Of a DNA stretch of 31,385 bases, positions 14,644-23,159 are shown one piece after another. Numbering within the stretch: the first letter of the stretch is position 1; every line of letters begins with the position of its first letter. The notes under the pieces are model-generated. The model saw only the letters and a program-made list of their open reading frames with translations, was not told the DNA's origin and did not search any database. The stretch comes from DAOPZJ01 sp964587625. GTDB taxonomy: Bacteria > Bacillota > Clostridia > Oscillospirales > JAKOTC01. The DNA lies in assembly GCA_964587625.1 (NCBI GenBank), contig CAZPLU010000030.1, positions 1-31,385 on the forward strand. The letters are read 5' to 3'. Both the position numbers and the translations under genes were made by a program.

Positions 14644-15480
14644 ATGAAAGTCGCAGTACTCAGCGGAAAAGGCGGCACCGGCAAGACCTTCGTCAGCGTC
14701 AATCTCGCCGCTGCCGCCGACCGCGCCGTCTATGTCGATTGTGATGTTGAGGAACCAAACGGGCGATTATTTTTCAAGCCGGTAACCCCCGCCAAAGCGC
14801 CTGTCTATACCCCGCTGCCGACCTTTGACGCGCAAAAATGCACCGGCTGCCGAACATGCGTAAACTTCTGCAGGTTCAACGCATTGGCGTTTACTCGGGA
14901 AAAGCCGGTCGTGTTCGCGGGGATTTGCCACGGCTGCGGTGGATGCAAATGGGTCTGTCCGAACGGCGCGGTCGGCGAACAAAAACGTCGGGTCGGCGTT
15001 GTCGAAACCGGTCTAAGCGGCCATGTGCGCGTCGTGACCGGAATTCTCAATCCCGGCGAACCCTCGGGCGTTCCGGTCGTTAAAGCCGCGCTGAAAAACG
15101 TAAAACCCGATCCGCTTATCGTCATTGATTGCCCGCCGGGCAGTTCCTGTTCGGTCATGGAGAGCGTGGCGGATGCTGATTTCTGTCTCCTTGTTGCCGA
15201 ACCCACGGTCTTCGGATTGCACAATCTCAAAATGGTCGCTGCGCTTGTCCGTCTGTTTCGAAAACCGTTTGGCGTTGTCATCAATAAAATATGGGGGAGT
15301 TTTGAACCGCTCGAATCATTTTGCGAACAAAACGGCATCCCGATACTATGCCGAATCACTTACAGCGTGAACCTCGCGCAGTGCTGCGCGAAAGCTCAAA
15401 TCGCCGTTTTCGAAGACGACGGAATGAAAAATCTGTTTTCTCGGCTGCTTGATTCCATACAAAAGGAACTTTCGCCATGA
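14644..15480 (+). CDS. MinD/Mrp-type ATPase with inserted 2x[4Fe-4S] ferredoxin domain (first copy)
   Basis: A 278-residue deviant-Walker P-loop ATPase. The P-loop is SGKGGTGKT (7-15) with the signature lysine; switch I contains VDCDVEEPN. A ferredoxin domain is inserted at about 60-110, with two complete 4Fe-4S motifs: Cys66, 69, 72, 76 and Cys95, 98, 101, 105. Walker B is VIDCPPG near 160. Such proteins pair as dimers with ATP and electron or cluster transfer; the Orp3/Orp4 proteins of Desulfovibrio are the closest described example I know. No clear SD precedes the ATG, only AATCAATAAACA, which suggests coupling to the NifX gene 11 nt upstream. It overlaps the next gene by 4 nt (ATGA). Confidence 0.93.
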   Translation: MKVAVLSGKGGTGKTFVSVNLAAAADRAVYVDCDVEEPNGRLFFKPVTPAKAPVYTPLPTFDAQKCTGCRTCVNFCRFNALAFTREKPVVFAGICHGCGGCKWVCPNGAVGEQKRRVGVVETGLSGHVRVVTGILNPGEPSGVPVVKAALKNVKPDPLIVIDCPPGSSCSVMESVADADFCLLVAEPTVFGLHNLKMVAALVRLFRKPFGVVINKIWGSFEPLESFCEQNGIPILCRITYSVNLAQCCAKAQIAVFEDDGMKNLFSRLLDSIQKELSP

Positions 15481-16364
15481 AAAAACTTCTGATCCTCAGC
15501 GGCAAAGGCGGCACCGGCAAAACCACGGCGGCAGCGGCATTCATCGCTTTTACCCAAGCTCGCGCTTTCGCCGATTGTGACGTCGACGCGCCCAATCTGC
15601 ATCTTATCACAAAATTGAATACGATTCCGAAGCGCGATGACTTTTACGGCTCCCAAAAAGCCGTGATCGACGCCGAGCAATGTACCGGCTGCGGATTGTG
15701 TACGGAGCGCTGCCGTTTTGGCGCGATCCGTCCGGCAGGTCGGAAGTATGTCGTCGGGGAATACGAATGCGAGGGCTGCGGCGTTTGTGAATTTGTCTGC
15801 CCCGCCGGGGCGATCACCCTCAACGACGATGTCTCCGGACAACTCGAGCTGTATCGCGGAGCGCGCGTCTTCTCGACGGCAACGCTCAAGATGGGACGCG
15901 GGAACTCCGGAAAACTTGTATCGCAAGTCAAATCGGCGCTGACTGACGCCCTGCCCGAGACCGAACTCCAAATCATCGACGGCTCGCCCGGCATCGGCTG
16001 TCCGGTCATCGCCTCAATAAGCGGGGTCGATCTTGTGCTCGTGGTCGCAGAACCGTCCCTCTCGGGGCGCAGCGATCTGCGGCGCATCCTCGAAACCGCC
16101 GCAATTCTCGGCGTAAAGACCGCCGTCTGCGTCAATAAATTCGATATCTGCCCCGAAAACACCGGAGCCATCAAAGCCCTTTGCGAATCCGAAAATATCC
16201 CTTTCGCCGGACAAATTCCCTACGACCGGCATGTGCCAAAAGCCATTAACGCCGGACGCAGCATCGCGGATATCGATTGTCCGGCCAGAGACGCTCTTTA
16301 TGCGGTTTTCGAGCGTGTATCGGCTCTTCTTGACGAGAGTAAAAAGAACGGCTCGATAGAATGA
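15477..16364 (+). CDS. MinD/Mrp-type ATPase with inserted 2x[4Fe-4S] ferredoxin domain (second copy)
   Basis: A 295-residue paralogue of the preceding gene with the same order of parts: P-loop SGKGGTGKT (8-16), FADCDVDAPN switch I, and ferredoxin insert with Cys69, 72, 75, 79 and Cys98, 101, 104, 108. The Walker B aspartate is in IIDGSPG, where the first copy has VIDCPPG. AAAGGA lies 9 nt before the ATG. The two copies overlap by ATGA and are probably made in equal amounts as a heterodimer. The conserved pairing is what is known from similar loci in anaerobes; the exact job, cluster assembly or reductive activation, is not established here. Confidence 0.93.
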   Translation: MKKLLILSGKGGTGKTTAAAAFIAFTQARAFADCDVDAPNLHLITKLNTIPKRDDFYGSQKAVIDAEQCTGCGLCTERCRFGAIRPAGRKYVVGEYECEGCGVCEFVCPAGAITLNDDVSGQLELYRGARVFSTATLKMGRGNSGKLVSQVKSALTDALPETELQIIDGSPGIGCPVIASISGVDLVLVVAEPSLSGRSDLRRILETAAILGVKTAVCVNKFDICPENTGAIKALCESENIPFAGQIPYDRHVPKAINAGRSIADIDCPARDALYAVFERVSALLDESKKNGSIE

Positions 16365-16407
16365 ACCGATCCCGTATCAAAAAATGAATGATTTGGAGGA
16401 AAACAAT

Positions 16408-16764
16408 ATGAAAATTGCGGTTGCAAGCACGGGTCTGCAAATTTCCGAACACTTCGGGCATTGCGATAATTTCAACATCTATGAGACGGTGAGCGGAACG
16501 ATCCAAGGCAAGACCGTCATTCCGAATCCCGGTCATAAGCCCGGATTTTTACCCAATTTCTTAGGTGATTTGGGGGTTGAAGTGATCATCGCGGGCGGCA
16601 TGGGCGGCGGCGCGGTCGAAATCTTCAACAGCAGAAATATCGAGGTTGTTGTCGGCGCGCGCGGCAGCGCGCGAGAAGCGGTCGAGCACTATCTCAAAGG
16701 CAACCTCACCACCGGCGGCTCTGTCTGTCATAAACACGAGCACGCCGGAAACTGTGAAAAGTGA
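16408..16764 (+). CDS. NifX/NafY-like protein with His/Cys-rich tail
   Basis: A 118-residue second NifX-family protein: MKIAVASTGLQISEHFGHCD at the N-terminus (the SEHFGHC motif is typical), then LGVEVIIAGGMGGGAVEIF, and a C-terminal VCHKHEHAGNCEK tail with three His and two Cys that looks like a metal site. The start is the ATG at 16408, 7 nt after GGAGGA; the in-frame ATG at 16384 would add eight residues and lacks an SD. It is the last gene of the operon. It stops 5 nt from the end of the convergent gene at 16770, with no terminator seen between them. Confidence 0.9.
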   Translation: MKIAVASTGLQISEHFGHCDNFNIYETVSGTIQGKTVIPNPGHKPGFLPNFLGDLGVEVIIAGGMGGGAVEIFNSRNIEVVVGARGSAREAVEHYLKGNLTTGGSVCHKHEHAGNCEK

Positions 16765-16769
16765 ATTGA

Positions 16770-17591
16770 TCAATAAACCAGCAGGCACATCTCCGACTGC
16801 GAACGCTTGGCAGTGACCATCCCGCTGTCATGCGCCGCGCAGGCGTCGTACGCGGTTATCCGAATCCGAAATTCCGGTCCGTTTTTCGTGTTTACAGCCA
16901 GTGTAAAAGCGGCTCTGCCGGCATATTCGGGCAAGTGCGGCCGCCGGATGCGCACAAACCCCTGCCCGCTGAGCACCAACCCGTTTTTACTGACATCGGA
17001 ACGCGCCACGTTGGCTCGCGGTCCGATGTCTGCTTGGTTTGCGATATGCCGTCCCGCCGCGTAAAAATGAATTCCGCTGTCGGCTCCGTCGACCGTATAA
17101 CGAATTGTGCGGTTTCCGACATTTCCACATGGGATGTAGGCGCGTAAAGCAGCCGTTTGATTGAAAAATTCGTCCTGAGGATTGGTGATATTGCCCTTGG
17201 CGAACCCCGTCAAGCCGAACCGATCGGCGAGCGGTGTAGACGGTTCGGAGGGTTTGGAAATTTCGGGGAAATTGGGTGGCTCGGGGGCGGGTAGCGTCGG
17301 CAGCTCGTTCAACGGTTCCGTCCGCTCCGTTCTGAATTGCAAAATCACCTGCAGTTTCCCAATCGTCCTCAAAACCTCATCGACGCTCTGCTCCGCGGCC
17401 TTTGTCATGGAGTTGTTATTGACATCTTCTTCACAGCGCTTGAGTATATATGTAACCTTTTTCCGCTCGACATCCGTCAAGCGGGACAAACTCTCTTCCT
17501 GCGCAGCCGCCGAGGCCTTCAGCAGCGCGACAATTTCGTTAAAACTGAACTCCGCTTCCGGGCTCAGTTCAAAAGTCATCGGAAATGACAT
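16770..17591 (-). CDS. Hypothetical protein: helical head, Pro-rich linker, beta-rich tail
   Basis: A 273-residue protein with three clear regions. Residues 1-90 are helical and charged. Residues 93-121 are a Pro/Glu linker of PEP/SEP units. Residues 122-273 are rich in alternating hydrophobics, with the segments TIRYTVDGADSGIHFY and FVRIRRPHLPEYAG suggesting a beta-sandwich or lectin-like module. No signal peptide or membrane segment. The start is the ATG at 17591, with GAGAGGG 7 nt upstream. The same frame stays open to 17849, but that extension is Arg-rich and lacks an SD. A TATAAT -10 lies at 17646-17651 on the minus strand with no good -35. I do not recognise the family. Confidence 0.8.
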   Translation of the reverse strand: MSFPMTFELSPEAEFSFNEIVALLKASAAAQEESLSRLTDVERKKVTYILKRCEEDVNNNSMTKAAEQSVDEVLRTIGKLQVILQFRTERTEPLNELPTLPAPEPPNFPEISKPSEPSTPLADRFGLTGFAKGNITNPQDEFFNQTAALRAYIPCGNVGNRTIRYTVDGADSGIHFYAAGRHIANQADIGPRANVARSDVSKNGLVLSGQGFVRIRRPHLPEYAGRAAFTLAVNTKNGPEFRIRITAYDACAAHDSGMVTAKRSQSEMCLLVY

Positions 17592-17764
17592 TGCGGTACC
17601 CTCTCTTTTTTCGTGCAGTGGGCGTCGCTCATAACGCCGTATCCCATTATATAGCGGCCGGTTCCGGTCTGTGAGCGTTTTCAAACCCATGTTTCGGATT
17701 TCAGCGGCTTTTTGGCAAGAACGCTCTTTATCCGGACCAACACGCGGCTGCTTTTCGGCGCGGT

Positions 17765-19051
17765 CTAAAACCCTTCCAAGACGGGCTGCAGTTGTTCTTC
17801 CCAGATTCGGCGCGGATTGAAGTCGCGCCGGAGCATTGTTTTTGCCCACAATACGGGGTTGTTTCGCATCCGATTGACGATTTTTGCCGCGTGTTCCTCG
17901 AGATACGCCTCCTCTGACGGGGTGTAATTCTCCTTGGTGTCAAAGCCGAAATTGCGGGCGTCCCACCGCATAAAATACGCGCCGAAGCGCCGCCCGAGTT
18001 CTTCAAGTCCCGGAACGGCCTGATTGAGCACCAAAAAATTCCCCCTGCTTGCGGCCTCGAGCACCGTGAGATCGGACGGCTCGGAATAGGACGGGCAGAC
18101 AAACAGATTCGAAAGCGTGAACAGTTCCAAGACGCTTTTTTTCGGAAACCCCCTCGGCCAGCCCAAGTCGCTTGTGAATACCACTTGCTCCTTCTCAAGA
18201 CCTTTTTGAACGCCCGCCGCGCGCACGGTTCCCTTATAATGCGAATTGTCCGTGTCCGAGCACGGAAAATCACAGAAGATGACTTTGACCGTCAGTTCCG
18301 TCTTTTTTCGGATTGCACCCGCCAGCGAAGCCGCTTTTTCAAATTGTTTTTCGGGGGAGAGCCGCCCGGGACAGACCATCAGGATGTCCGGCGTCAGCAG
18401 ATCCGTTTGGAGCTGCAATTGTTTTATTTCATCACTCACAAAGGCAATGGGATCCAAACAATTGCCGACCACCCGACAACGCCCTTCCGGGATGCCGTAT
18501 TGTTGTGCCAACGCCGATATTCCCGCCTGCGCGGGATAGACATAAACGGTATTCGGCATCGGCGTATAACGGCACGAAAACGGATATTTTAAGACCGGAG
18601 GCCTGTTGGTCGGAGCCGAATGCGTAAAAGCGGTAAACCGAACTTTCGGAAGGTGTTCTTGCGCTTTTCGCACGGCGACATTGTGCACAAGATACCGGCC
18701 TTGAGCGTGGATATCGTGCATCGCGCAGATATTCACATCCGAGAGCGCGTTTTTTAAATCTGCGGCTATGACCTCTGCTTCGGCGAAAAAGGTCGTATGT
18801 AAATTGCCGTTCGGACGGCAATAGTCGCGCCATTGGATCCGCCTGCCGTCCAGTCGGTTTGTGATCTTGACCCACTCGAGCCGGTTGTCGGCAAAAACGC
18901 CTTTTCGGTCCCCGTCAGGGCAATCCTGGCTGACCAGGACCCTCGTCGGAACACCGGCGTCGAGCAACATTTTCAAGTGCTCCGCCACAATGCCGACCGT
19001 TAGATCATGGCTGTCAAGCCCGTTGAACATGGTTAAAACCGCGATTTTCAT
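17765..19051 (-). CDS. GT4-like glycosyltransferase
   Basis: A 428-residue GT-B glycosyltransferase. It opens MKIAVLTMFNGLDSHDLTVG. The donor half has LMVCPGRLSPEKQFEKA (around 225) and FVCPSYSEPSDLTVLEAASR (around 330), where the usual EGxxxxxLEA motif becomes SEPSDLTVLEA, keeping the second glutamate. AHDIHAQGRYLVHN and FTHSAPTNRPP are unusual in the acceptor half. GGGAGG lies 9 nt before the ATG at 19051. It is 173 bp upstream of the unknown protein at 17591 on the same strand and could glycosylate a surface polymer or protein; that link is only positional. Confidence 0.82.
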   Translation of the reverse strand: MKIAVLTMFNGLDSHDLTVGIVAEHLKMLLDAGVPTRVLVSQDCPDGDRKGVFADNRLEWVKITNRLDGRRIQWRDYCRPNGNLHTTFFAEAEVIAADLKNALSDVNICAMHDIHAQGRYLVHNVAVRKAQEHLPKVRFTAFTHSAPTNRPPVLKYPFSCRYTPMPNTVYVYPAQAGISALAQQYGIPEGRCRVVGNCLDPIAFVSDEIKQLQLQTDLLTPDILMVCPGRLSPEKQFEKAASLAGAIRKKTELTVKVIFCDFPCSDTDNSHYKGTVRAAGVQKGLEKEQVVFTSDLGWPRGFPKKSVLELFTLSNLFVCPSYSEPSDLTVLEAASRGNFLVLNQAVPGLEELGRRFGAYFMRWDARNFGFDTKENYTPSEEAYLEEHAAKIVNRMRNNPVLWAKTMLRRDFNPRRIWEEQLQPVLEGF

Positions 19052-19170
19052 TGCTCCGAACCTCCCATCATGTCATGTTATGCATGGGGGACGGCAGCCA
19101 TAACCAAAATCTACGCTTCCGTTTTGTTGCAAGCGTTTTCAACGATATCGAATTGACTCTGTCTCCGATA

Positions 19171-19195
19171 AAAAAGCCGCCGGTTTCCCGGCGGT
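19171..19195 (-). terminator. Intrinsic terminator of the solute-binding protein gene
   Basis: Read on the minus strand, CCGCCGG-GAAA-CCGGCGG followed by C and six T. It lies 27 nt beyond the stop at 19222. Confidence 0.9.
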
Positions 19196-19221
19196 CATTT
19201 ATTGAAAAGAATATAATCGGT

Positions 19222-20877
19222 TTAATAGCGTTGCGTCGCCGTCTTTCCGATGGCGGCGTTGGACTCGACCAGCACCTGCTGGGCGCCGAGTTGTTCCATT
19301 GCGATGGCGTATTCGTTGAGGGCCTGCCCGACGGTGTAGTCCTCGTTGCTGATCGCATTTACAAAACAGGTGTGAAACGCCGTCAAAATGGCGTTGACAT
19401 TCGACGTGAGGGTTTTGGAAACGGGGAACGAATACGGCAGACCGCGCTTGATCGCAGTATTGGAATTCAATGCGGCGGTTACCGCCTGTTTTTCATATTC
19501 CATGATTTCCCGCGCGTGGATTCGCGCGTTCTCTTTGTCGCTGGTGATGATTTCGAGATTTTCGGAGTTGTACATCCCTTCGATGACACCCGCAAGGTTG
19601 GCCGTGTGGCGCTGTACATACACCCCTTCTCCCGCTTCCTCGGAGGCGTCCTCATCCAGCATTTTTTTAAGGGTGATCGAACCGTCGGAATTTCGGATAT
19701 AGTTTGCCGGCAGACCGACTCTGGCTTCCAGATAATTCGCCTGTGACCCGTAAAGCAGATCGACGAAAAAGTTGGCTGTCTCCGCCGGCTGTGCCGTGCC
19801 GTTGATCAGCACAAAAGCGCCTCCTTGCGGAAACAGCATCTGGGGCACTTCGAAATCGTTGTTCGCCAATGCCGGAATCTCGGTGTAAAAAGAGGTGAGT
19901 TCGTTCCATTTCGTATCCGTAGTAGGCCATTCCGCGGTCTGTTCGTAGATTGCATTTGCGGCGGCATAAAGACCGTAACCGTACTTGCCGTCTCCGGCGG
20001 TGGAATAATAGCTGCCATAATTGCCGTTTTCAAGTGAATTTCTGACATCTTCGGGCATCGTATCCCAGATATTCACATCGAGTGCTCCGGCTTGATACAG
20101 GTCGCGCAGATATTGCAGCGCCTCCACCGCCTCGGGCTGTAAAAACCCGTCGATGAAGGTGTCCGTCTCGGGGTCATAGGCATATCCGAGCTGGCCGGAG
20201 GTGTCAATACGCACGCCGAACGCATTTAAAATATCGATCGCCCAGGAGAGATCGGAGCCGCCGCCGATTGCGGTGCCTGCGATGTCGGAGTCGGTGACCG
20301 CGAGCGCATATTCCCTCAGCGACTGCAGATCGGTCGGAACTTCAAGGCCGAGCCGCTGCAGCCAGTCGTTACGGAAAGAACGGGTTTTCACCGCGTAATA
20401 GTAACTGCTCGGGATCGCCCAGATATGGCCGTCGATCATATACATGTTGCGCATTTCTTCGGGCAGCGAGAGCCATGCGGGGTTATTGGCCAAATAGTCC
20501 TCCAGCGGCAATATCGCACCCTCATCCTTGTAAAACTGCACCACATCGAGCGCGCCGTCACCCGCCACGTTGAAGACGCCGTGGATGTCCTGGGTTTTGA
20601 CCTGCTTCAACATGTCCGAATAGGTCGCGTCAACCGGTACGGTCACAGTGATATAGACCCCGTACCGCTCGGACATCGCATCGGTCCACTCCTTGCGCTC
20701 TTCGACCGTCAGGGTCTCGTCTCCGTAGTTATAAAAGAAACCCGGCGCTGTAATTTCGAGATCGGTCGGCAGCGCGAGATTTTCATATTTCGGCGCGGAG
20801 GGTGTCGAGCCGCTCGGCACGCAACCGCAGATGAAAACCGCCGCGACCAAAATGCCGGCAAATATGCGTTTTTTCAT
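19222..20877 (-). CDS. Extracellular solute-binding lipoprotein, ABC transporter family 1-like
   Basis: A 551-residue lipoprotein. The signal peptide MKKRIFAGILVAAVFICGC ends in a lipobox with the acceptor cysteine at residue 19. The mature part has the carbohydrate-type periplasmic-binding layout: DVVQFYKDEGAILPLEDYL, IDGHIWAIPSSYYYAVKTRSF (a hinge and ligand motif typical of the family), GLEVPTDLQSLREYALAV, and a helical C-terminal third. It captures a sugar or oligosaccharide outside the membrane. The start is the ATG at 20877 after AAAGGAC; a longer frame to 20916 has no SD. No permease or ATPase genes are nearby, so it is an orphan. A palindrome GTACA-TC-TGTAC (20911-20922) with TACAAT beside it lies in the 5' region and may be an operator. 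Confidence 0.88.
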   Translation of the reverse strand: MKKRIFAGILVAAVFICGCVPSGSTPSAPKYENLALPTDLEITAPGFFYNYGDETLTVEERKEWTDAMSERYGVYITVTVPVDATYSDMLKQVKTQDIHGVFNVAGDGALDVVQFYKDEGAILPLEDYLANNPAWLSLPEEMRNMYMIDGHIWAIPSSYYYAVKTRSFRNDWLQRLGLEVPTDLQSLREYALAVTDSDIAGTAIGGGSDLSWAIDILNAFGVRIDTSGQLGYAYDPETDTFIDGFLQPEAVEALQYLRDLYQAGALDVNIWDTMPEDVRNSLENGNYGSYYSTAGDGKYGYGLYAAANAIYEQTAEWPTTDTKWNELTSFYTEIPALANNDFEVPQMLFPQGGAFVLINGTAQPAETANFFVDLLYGSQANYLEARVGLPANYIRNSDGSITLKKMLDEDASEEAGEGVYVQRHTANLAGVIEGMYNSENLEIITSDKENARIHAREIMEYEKQAVTAALNSNTAIKRGLPYSFPVSKTLTSNVNAILTAFHTCFVNAISNEDYTVGQALNEYAIAMEQLGAQQVLVESNAAIGKTATQRY

Positions 20878-20942
20878 ATCATCTGTCCTTTCGAATGGAA
20901 TCCTGCGTTTGTACATCTGTACGATTGTAATCTACCAAACCA

Positions 20943-22106
20943 TTATGAGTTTATCTGTTTGATTTCGTGAGGAACATTTGAGAAACAACCCCGTTTTTCC
21001 GACAACAATTTTTTAATGCGCGCCGCCGGATCGATTAAATCGCTGAGCGACTTGTCGTAATTGAGCGTGTCGATGAGCAGGGCGATGTATTTGGACATGT
21101 CCACTTCCTCATACCAACAACGCGATTTCAATTCATCGGTGCGGTAGTTGAGATTGGTTGTAAAGACCTTTGTGATCTGTTTGGCGGCGAAGGCCTCGTC
21201 AAACCGCGAAAGCCCCTCGCAAAACAGCCCGAAGGTGGCAAAGATGAAGATGCGCTGCGCGCCCATCTCCTTAAGGTGCCGGGTGATGTCGAGAATGGAA
21301 TCGCCGGAGGAGATCATATCGTCGACGATGACGATGTCTTTTCCCGTTACATTATTGCCCAAATATTCATGCGCGATGATCGGATTTCGCCCGTTTTCAA
21401 TGCGCGAATAGTCGCGGCGTTTATAATATATGCCCAAATCGAGCGATAAAATCGAGGAATAATACATACAGCGATCAATGCTGCCGGCATCCGGCGAGAC
21501 GATCAGCGTGTGATCCTTGTCCAATTTGACGTCGGGAACCGCGCGGTAGATGGCCTTAATCATCTGGTAATAGGGTTTGATGTTTTCAAATCCGCAAAAC
21601 GGAACGGCGTTTTGAACCCGTGAATCGTGGGCGTCGAAGGTGATGATGTTTACGGCGCCGATGTTTTGAAGTTCCTGGAGCATGATGGCGCAGTCGAGCG
21701 ATTCCCGCGCGGTTCTGCGGTGCTGGCGTCCGCCGTAGAGCATCGGCATGATCACATTGATTCGCCTTGCTTTGCCGCCTGCGGCGGCGATGATGCGTTT
21801 GAGATCGCCGTAGTGGTCATCCGGGCTCATCCGGTTGTCGATGCCGTACATGTTGTAAGTGGTGCCGTAATCGAAGATATCGCACAAAATAAAAAGGTCG
21901 TCCCCGCGCACCGACTGGTTGATCATTCCCTTGCTCTCACCGGTGCCGAACCGCGGACAACATATGTTTACGAGGAAACTCTGTCCGCTGCCGCGCCATT
22001 CCTTGATATAGCCGTCGGCCCGGGTGGCGATCTCGCTGCAGCCCTGCAGCGGGATGATTCCCAGTTTACCGACGGGCATCAGATTGTCTTCGATCGCACT
22101 GCTCAC
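20943..22106 (-). CDS. prs: Divergent ribose-phosphate pyrophosphokinase (PRPP synthetase)
   Basis: A 387-residue enzyme that makes PRPP from ribose-5-phosphate and ATP for nucleotide, His and Trp synthesis. The C-terminal half carries the PRPP-binding loop DIVIVDDMISSGDS and the preceding IVSPDAGSIDRC flag-like region. RINVIMPMLYGGRQHRR matches the catalytic and effector region of Prs. It is longer than the usual 310-320 residues, through an N-terminal segment (GKLGIIPLQGCSEIATRADG) and extra C-terminal helix, like the longer clostridial form. The frame is open to 22475, but the promoter at 22138-22166 lies within that stretch. I place the start at GTG 22106, with GGAG 10 nt upstream. The alternative is the upstream GTG in the same frame. 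Confidence 0.85.
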   Translation of the reverse strand: MSSAIEDNLMPVGKLGIIPLQGCSEIATRADGYIKEWRGSGQSFLVNICCPRFGTGESKGMINQSVRGDDLFILCDIFDYGTTYNMYGIDNRMSPDDHYGDLKRIIAAAGGKARRINVIMPMLYGGRQHRRTARESLDCAIMLQELQNIGAVNIITFDAHDSRVQNAVPFCGFENIKPYYQMIKAIYRAVPDVKLDKDHTLIVSPDAGSIDRCMYYSSILSLDLGIYYKRRDYSRIENGRNPIIAHEYLGNNVTGKDIVIVDDMISSGDSILDITRHLKEMGAQRIFIFATFGLFCEGLSRFDEAFAAKQITKVFTTNLNYRTDELKSRCWYEEVDMSKYIALLIDTLNYDKSLSDLIDPAARIKKLLSEKRGCFSNVPHEIKQINS

Positions 22107-22137
22107 AAATACCACGCTCCATACTTTTTTCAATGAT

Positions 22138-22166
22138 ATTATACCCTTTAAACCCGGTTTTGTCAA
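22138..22166 (-). promoter_or_regulatory. prs: Consensus promoter of the PRPP synthetase gene
   Basis: Read on the minus strand, TTGACA (22161-22166), 17-bp spacer, TATAAT (22138-22143). Both hexamers are perfect. The -35 overlaps the stop codon of the GT2 gene (22163-22165), so prs has its own start inside the end of the upstream gene. It is the strongest argument for the short prs start. Confidence 0.92.
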
Positions 22167-23146
22167 TGTCCCGCCGCGGCTTGCTTTTGCCATCTCGGGG
22201 CAATGATCCGTTTGCAAACCCATCGAAAAAGAGGGTAACAGACGCCGGCAGAAACCAGTTGAATTTTTTCCCTTGAAGAGTATACATCCGTGGTAAAAAT
22301 GCCGCGTATATGCGCTCTCAGGTATTTGCTCCACTTTTTCCTGATTGTCGGAAATGCTCTTTGTGTTTGCGTTGAAGTGAATCCGCATATAACGGCTCTC
22401 TTCATATAATTGCACATGTCCAAATACGTCAGCACCATGGCATCCGGATAGGCCGGCGGAAATTCCATTTTGCAAAGCTTTGCAACTCTGACGCTTTGCA
22501 ACTCGAATGAATCAATTTTCGCTTTTGATAAACCCAACCCGGTCCTGTAAAAATACAGCTCATTGTCACAGGAGACATAACACCTGCATTTTGAAAAAAA
22601 CTGATAACATGCAATCACATCTTCATGTTTCAAGCCCACCTCAAATGCAAATCCATCGACAATTGTTCTGCGATAAATCCGACCCCAAACCCCCGTTTTA
22701 TTGGTCCGAAAATAGGCGCTCAGGATATTTTCATGACGCACAACGACCGCTCCCGGCTCCGATCCGTGAAACAGTGTGTTAGGGTCTCGCGTAAAACCGC
22801 ATTCCGCAATATCGGCTTCGTGTTTTTTCGCCAATTGATACAGGATTTTAAACATATATTCACTGACCGTATCGTCACTGTCGACAAATCCGACATACTC
22901 GCCGACGGCTATTTTCATACCGGCGTTACGCGCATCCGACACACCGCCATTGGACTTATGGATCACCTTGATCCGTTTATCCTCACATGCCATGCGGTCA
23001 CAGATATCCCCGCACCGATCAGGGCTCCCGTCATCCACAAGGATGATTTCGATTTCTCTTAAAGCTTGACGCTGCACGCCGGCAACACATTCTTCCAAAT
23101 AGGCCTCGGTCTTGTAAACCGGGATAATAACGCTGACTTTAACCAT
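22163..23146 (-). CDS. GT2-family glycosyltransferase
   Basis: A 327-residue inverting glycosyltransferase of the GT-A fold. It opens MVKVSVIIPVYKTEAYLEEC; the nucleotide site is ILVDDGSPD, and the metal site is the DSDDT variant of DxD in YVGFVDSDDTVSEYMF. The acceptor region is less conserved, and there are basic residues near the C-terminus. The start is the ATG at 23146 with GGGGG about 7 nt upstream; an in-frame start 27 nt earlier overlaps the preceding gene and has no SD. It lies 13 nt after the GT4 gene and the two form an operon. It is probably cytoplasmic, adding a sugar to a lipid-linked glycan. Confidence 0.9.
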   Translation of the reverse strand: MVKVSVIIPVYKTEAYLEECVAGVQRQALREIEIILVDDGSPDRCGDICDRMACEDKRIKVIHKSNGGVSDARNAGMKIAVGEYVGFVDSDDTVSEYMFKILYQLAKKHEADIAECGFTRDPNTLFHGSEPGAVVVRHENILSAYFRTNKTGVWGRIYRRTIVDGFAFEVGLKHEDVIACYQFFSKCRCYVSCDNELYFYRTGLGLSKAKIDSFELQSVRVAKLCKMEFPPAYPDAMVLTYLDMCNYMKRAVICGFTSTQTQRAFPTIRKKWSKYLRAHIRGIFTTDVYSSREKIQLVSAGVCYPLFRWVCKRIIAPRWQKQAAAGH

Positions 23147-23159
23147 CGGGTTTCCCCCT

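Noticed and set aside
17592..17849. N-terminal extension of the unknown protein to 17849
   Set aside because: No SD at 17849; the extension is Arg-rich and overlaps the end of the neighbouring glycosyltransferase. The ATG at 17591 has a good SD.
22107..22475. N-terminal extension of the PRPP synthetase
   Set aside because: The consensus promoter at 22138-22166 lies within it and the extension duplicates the end of the GT2 gene in another phase.
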